The translations under genes were made by a program, and so were the position numbers. This document shows, in pieces, positions 61,037-64,000 of a stretch of DNA of 64,000 bases; position 1 is the first letter of the stretch, and each line of letters opens with the position of its first letter. This DNA is from Spirochaetota bacterium (GTDB lineage: Bacteria > Spirochaetota > Spirochaetia > Treponematales > Rectinemataceae), in assembly GCA_029265615.1 (NCBI GenBank), contig JAJUIB010000001.1, positions 1 to 64,000 of the forward strand. The letters run 5' to 3'. The notes beneath the pieces were generated by a model that saw only the letters and a list, made by a program, of their open reading frames with translations, searched no databases and had not been told where the DNA came from.

Positions 61037-61717
61037 GTGGATGCATTGTTGAAGGAGGCTGCGCGGAGATACGCGGCGCGCGATTACGAGGGGGCGATGG
61101 CCGTTCTTGACGAGGTGGATGCAACCGACGAAAACCACCTCGACCTTGCCTATTTCCTTGGTCTGTGCCACGCACGCCGCGCGGAGTGGGACGAGGCCTT
61201 GCTCTATCTTGAGGAGGTTGTGACCTCCTCCGATGACCTCATGCGTGTCTACCAGTGTCGCCTTGCCCTTGCCTTTGTGTACTCCTCGACCGGGCGTCTT
61301 AAACTCGCCGAATATGAGCTCGGGCGGCTCATCAAGGCGGGATTCCGCTCGCCTCAGGTTCTTGCTGGCCTTGCCTATGCGGCATTCGGCCAGGGGCGCC
61401 TTGAGGATGCACGCAAGCTCTACGCCGAAGCGCTCGAAAGCGATCCTGAAAATGCCACCGCGCTCAATGGCTTGGGGTATGTGCTCGCCTGCCTGGGCGA
61501 GGAGGGCGCGAGGGCGCTCACCTGTTGCCGCAAAGCGGTAGACAAGGCGCCGCGCAATGCCGCCTACCTCGACTCCTTGGGCTGGGCGTACAAGAGCCTT
61601 GGGCTACTTGCCGAGGCGCGCGAATACGTCGCGCAGGCGCTCGCCCTTGCGCCCACATCGGAGGAGATACGCGAGCATGCTCGGGCGCTCGCGCTTGATA
61701 CTTCGGAGGAGCCATGA
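61037..61717 (+). CDS. TPR-repeat protein
   Basis: 226 aa, no signal peptide. Five or six tetratricopeptide units (ARRYAARDYEGAMAVLDEVD, YFLGLCHARRAEWDEALLYL, AYAAFGQGRLEDARKLYAEA, NGLGYVLACLGEEGARALTC, DSLGWAYKSLGLLAEAREYV). A cytoplasmic scaffold or assembly helper. The GTG start has only a weak ribosome site. The stop overlaps the next ATG (ATGA), so it is likely a functional pair with the NHL protein. Confidence 0.85.
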   Translation: MDALLKEAARRYAARDYEGAMAVLDEVDATDENHLDLAYFLGLCHARRAEWDEALLYLEEVVTSSDDLMRVYQCRLALAFVYSSTGRLKLAEYELGRLIKAGFRSPQVLAGLAYAAFGQGRLEDARKLYAEALESDPENATALNGLGYVLACLGEEGARALTCCRKAVDKAPRNAAYLDSLGWAYKSLGLLAEAREYVAQALALAPTSEEIREHARALALDTSEEP

Positions 61718-63846
61718 TGAACCGCACGATCGCCCTTCACCGCGATCTTATCCTCAAGGTTGTGCTTTCCCTTGCGCTCTTTGTCGCCCTGCCTCCGTTC
61801 GTAAACGCTCAATTTTCAAGCCGCCTTGCCTCTTCCGGAGCCGCCGAACAGCTTAGACTCGGCGTGCAGGCCTACCATCGCGGCCGCTATGCCGAAGCGT
61901 TACTCCTTTTTGAAAAGGCGCTTGCCTACGCCCCCGCCGAGCCGCTTTCGCGTTTCTGGCTTGGTCGCGCCTATTATAAATCCGGCTATTCTGCGACCGC
62001 GCTCCGCGCCTGGGAGCCGCTCGTCTCGTTGCCTGGAGCCCCACCCGAACTCGCAAGTCGTGTTGAGTCGATCCGCGCCGTCCGCGGCCTGGGGCCGGGG
62101 TATGCCGAGCCACGATATGTCGAGGTGGTCCGCTTCGAAGGGAAAACGGGAAGGGAGACGAGGTTTCTCCGCCCCGCGGCCCTTCTTCCCACGCGGGATG
62201 GCGGCGTTCTTGTCGCCGCACATGGAAGCAATGAAATCGTCAAACTCGATCCGAATGGCGTTGTGGTCGAGCGCAATAGTGGCGGTCTTGCAGGCTTTGA
62301 CCGCCCCTTCGGCCTTGCCGAGCTTCCCGATGGCACGCTTTTTGTTGCCGAGTTCAACGGTGATCGCGTAAGGCGAATTGGTGGTTCCGGCGGACTCACC
62401 TTCGGTAGCAAGGGGAGGGGAGACGGACAGCTTCTCGGGCCGCAATACGCCGCCTGTGATGATGCCGGCTATCTCTATGTGAGCGATTACGGCAATGCGC
62501 GTGTCGTAAAATTCGATCCCGACGGTACCTTTATCCTCGCATTCGGCGGCAAGACTCAAGGGTTTCCCGGTCTTGCAAGTCCCACAGGGATCGCTGTGGC
62601 TGACGGCCTCGTCTATGTGGCGGATTCCTACAGGCGGGCCATTTATCGCTTTGACTCAAGTGGCAACTATCTTGGCGTCCTTGCCGAAGGGGAACTCCGC
62701 TTTCCCGAGGGGCTTTCGCGCTGGGAGGGACGGCGCGCCCTGCTTGTCGCCGATACTGATCGCGTGCTCCTCCTCGATCTTGAGAACGAGGCGCTCACTG
62801 AACTCTATCGGTCCCCCGACCGCAAGGCGCGCATCGTCGGCGCAAGCGCCGATCGGAATGGTAATCTCCTCATCTGCGACTTCGACGCCTCAACCGTTTC
62901 CGTACTCTCCGAGCTACCGGGCATTGCCGCGGGCTACGATGTGGAGATCGAGCGTATCGATGCAGGCGCGTTTCCGCGCGTGGTCGTCGACCTGTCCGTG
63001 CGCGACCGGTCGGGCCGCCCCGTCGTGGGGCTCAAACAGGGTAACTTTCATCTTTCAGAGCGGGTGCGCCGCTCGACGCAAATCGACGAGGGTGGCAAGG
63101 TCGTTGTGCGCACCGAAGAATTCCTTGTGCCTGTCTCCGATCTTTCCCTCAGCGGGACGGGGACGAGCACCCGTGGATTTCGGGCGATTATTCTCGCCGA
63201 ACGATCGGCGGATATGCTTGCAAGCCGCGAACCGGCTCGCGGATTTGTTAGTGAACTTGCGCGGGCGCTCGCCGCAAGCGGCATTGAGCCCTACGAGCTT
63301 GGTCTTGTGAGCGCGGGTGCAATTCCCGCAGTGGAGTTACCGCTCAAGGAGGGGGCTCCCGACCTTGCCGCCTATCTTCGCGCTCTGACGACCGGTTCGC
63401 AGTCTGGCGGTCGTTTTGATCTAGGGCTTAAGCTTGCCGCGACAAGTCTCCTACCTGCGCAGGTGCGCGACGCGGTGATCTATGTCGGCGGCGGACGCAT
63501 CGACGAGGCTTCGTTTCAGGGAACGACCCTCTCCGAGCTTGCACGACTTCTTGAAGTGAATGGCATACGGTTCTATGCGGTGCTATTGGGAACCGACGCG
63601 CCTTCTTCAGTGATTTCTTATCTGGTCGAGCGGACGGGAGGCTCGGTCTATGCCGTCTCGCGCCCCCGCGGCCTTGGTGACTTTGTTGCGGAACTCGGTA
63701 GCGCGCCGAGTGGACGCTACCGTCTTGGCTTTGTATCTAAAGCTGACCCCGAATTCGGACAGGCCTATCTCTCGGTGGCGGCAGAAGCCTACCTATATAA
63801 GAAGAGCGGCCGCGATGAACTTGGATACTATGCACCGCTTCGGTAA
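61714..63846 (+). CDS. Exported TPR-NHL-VWA-like protein
   Basis: 710 aa. A signal peptide (about 1-32, LALFVALPPFVNAQ) precedes two or three TPR units (about 40-125), a six-bladed NHL propeller (about 145-405; PFGLAELPDGTLFVAEFNGD, DDAGYLYVSDYGNARVVKFD, SPTGIAVADGLVYVADSYRR) and a C-terminal domain (about 415-690) resembling a von Willebrand factor A fold (FRAIILAERSADML, ARALAASGIEPYELGLVSAG). The metal-binding D-x-S-x-S of VWA is replaced by ERSAD. Likely a periplasmic or surface interaction protein. The ATG follows GGAGGAGCC and overlaps the TPR stop. Confidence 0.85.
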   Translation: MMNRTIALHRDLILKVVLSLALFVALPPFVNAQFSSRLASSGAAEQLRLGVQAYHRGRYAEALLLFEKALAYAPAEPLSRFWLGRAYYKSGYSATALRAWEPLVSLPGAPPELASRVESIRAVRGLGPGYAEPRYVEVVRFEGKTGRETRFLRPAALLPTRDGGVLVAAHGSNEIVKLDPNGVVVERNSGGLAGFDRPFGLAELPDGTLFVAEFNGDRVRRIGGSGGLTFGSKGRGDGQLLGPQYAACDDAGYLYVSDYGNARVVKFDPDGTFILAFGGKTQGFPGLASPTGIAVADGLVYVADSYRRAIYRFDSSGNYLGVLAEGELRFPEGLSRWEGRRALLVADTDRVLLLDLENEALTELYRSPDRKARIVGASADRNGNLLICDFDASTVSVLSELPGIAAGYDVEIERIDAGAFPRVVVDLSVRDRSGRPVVGLKQGNFHLSERVRRSTQIDEGGKVVVRTEEFLVPVSDLSLSGTGTSTRGFRAIILAERSADMLASREPARGFVSELARALAASGIEPYELGLVSAGAIPAVELPLKEGAPDLAAYLRALTTGSQSGGRFDLGLKLAATSLLPAQVRDAVIYVGGGRIDEASFQGTTLSELARLLEVNGIRFYAVLLGTDAPSSVISYLVERTGGSVYAVSRPRGLGDFVAELGSAPSGRYRLGFVSKADPEFGQAYLSVAAEAYLYKKSGRDELGYYAPLR

Positions 63847-63872
63847 AGTCCCGGAGAAACGCGAAAAATGTC

Positions 63873-63902
63873 TTGACCAACTCAGGCATATTTCGCTATA
63901 GT
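63873..63902 (+). promoter_or_regulatory. tRNA-Thr promoter
   Basis: TTGACC (63873-63878), 18 nt, TATAGT (63897-63902), preceded by TTTCGC. The tRNA begins 17 nt downstream. Confidence 0.7.
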
Positions 63903-63918
63903 GCCTCCTGTCAGGAAC

Positions 63919-63991
63919 GCCGCTGTAGCTCAGTCGGTAGAGCGCGTGACTTGTAATCTCGAGGTCCCCGGTTCGATTCCGGGCGGCGGCT
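63919..63991 (+). tRNA. tRNA-Thr (TGT)
   Basis: 73 nt. Acceptor GCCGCTG/CGGCGGC (one T-G pair), D-arm GCTC...GAGC, anticodon loop CTTGTAA with anticodon TGT, T-arm CCCGG-TTCGATT-CCGGG, discriminator T, no CCA. The anticodon stem CGTGA/TCTCG has a T-T mismatch at its middle pair. Confidence 0.95.
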
Positions 63992-64000
63992 CGAGCCGAT

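Overview
GC-rich bacterial chromosome segment, densely coded on both strands. I see no rRNA, phage, insertion sequence or CRISPR. Gene content and order point to a spirochaete of the Treponema/Spirochaetales type. The supporting features are rpsF-ssb-rpsR-(yybS)-rplI-dnaB, rpsB-tsf-frr-uppS-cdsA-dxr-rseP without pyrH, surE next to TPR/NHL proteins, many SpI/SpII-exported proteins and two chemoreceptor-type proteins. The assignment rests on remembered gene orders and protein character, not on a search.

Layout. 1-1.5 kb: an ABC importer (permease cut by the left edge, plus its binding protein). 1.5-5.6 kb: a fused McsA/McsB-like gene followed by clpC. 5.6-10.6 kb (minus): secA, an RqcH-type NFACT gene and a TPR lipoprotein. 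10.8-15.1 kb: a beta-propeller-like lipoprotein, nnr, two membrane proteins and a NUDIX hydrolase. 15.1-19.1 kb (minus): a DUF4097 protein, xseAB and an ArsB/NhaD-type carrier. 19.2-25.8 kb: an HrpA-type helicase, lysS with a clear terminator, and a transmembrane chemoreceptor. 25.8-28.2 kb (minus): TetR plus ABC exporter with a well-placed operator. 28.4-31.4 kb: a GT-B-like protein and an MFS carrier. 31.6-35.4 kb: hypB, a large Fe-S flavoprotein and hypA. 35.5-39.6 kb (minus): an MFS carrier, trmB, a lipoprotein and hisS. 39.8-45.7 kb: coaX and the rpsF-to-dnaB operon ending with a ComFB-like gene. 45.8-53.8 kb (minus): a CpXC protein, rseP, dxr, cdsA, uppS, frr, tsf, rpsB and maf. 53.9-64 kb: tRNA-Arg, a soluble MCP-like protein with a CheZ-like motif, thiamine pyrophosphokinase, a HIT protein, slyX, several exported proteins, a galactokinase-family protein, surE, TPR and NHL proteins, and tRNA-Thr.

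How the genes work together. Protein quality control (ClpC with its McsA/B-like partner, RqcH, SecA, RseP), translation (LysS, HisS, S2, EF-Ts, RRF, S6, S18, L9, two tRNAs) and envelope biogenesis (UppS, CdsA, Dxr, lipoproteins) dominate. Most genes sit in tight operons with ATGA/GTGA overlaps.

The most interesting points are: (i) an mcsA-mcsB fusion whose kinase half has lost most catalytic signature residues; (ii) a recurring promoter geometry in which the -10 box ends 6-10 nt before a start codon that lacks a Shine-Dalgarno, implying leaderless mRNAs (secA, coaX, several lipoproteins and carriers); (iii) a nickel-chaperone/Fe-S flavoprotein cassette without a hydrogenase; (iv) a soluble receptor-like protein carrying a CheZ-like FQDITRQ motif; (v) a galactokinase homologue without the galactose-binding signature. 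No stretch longer than about 250 bases is left without a gene.
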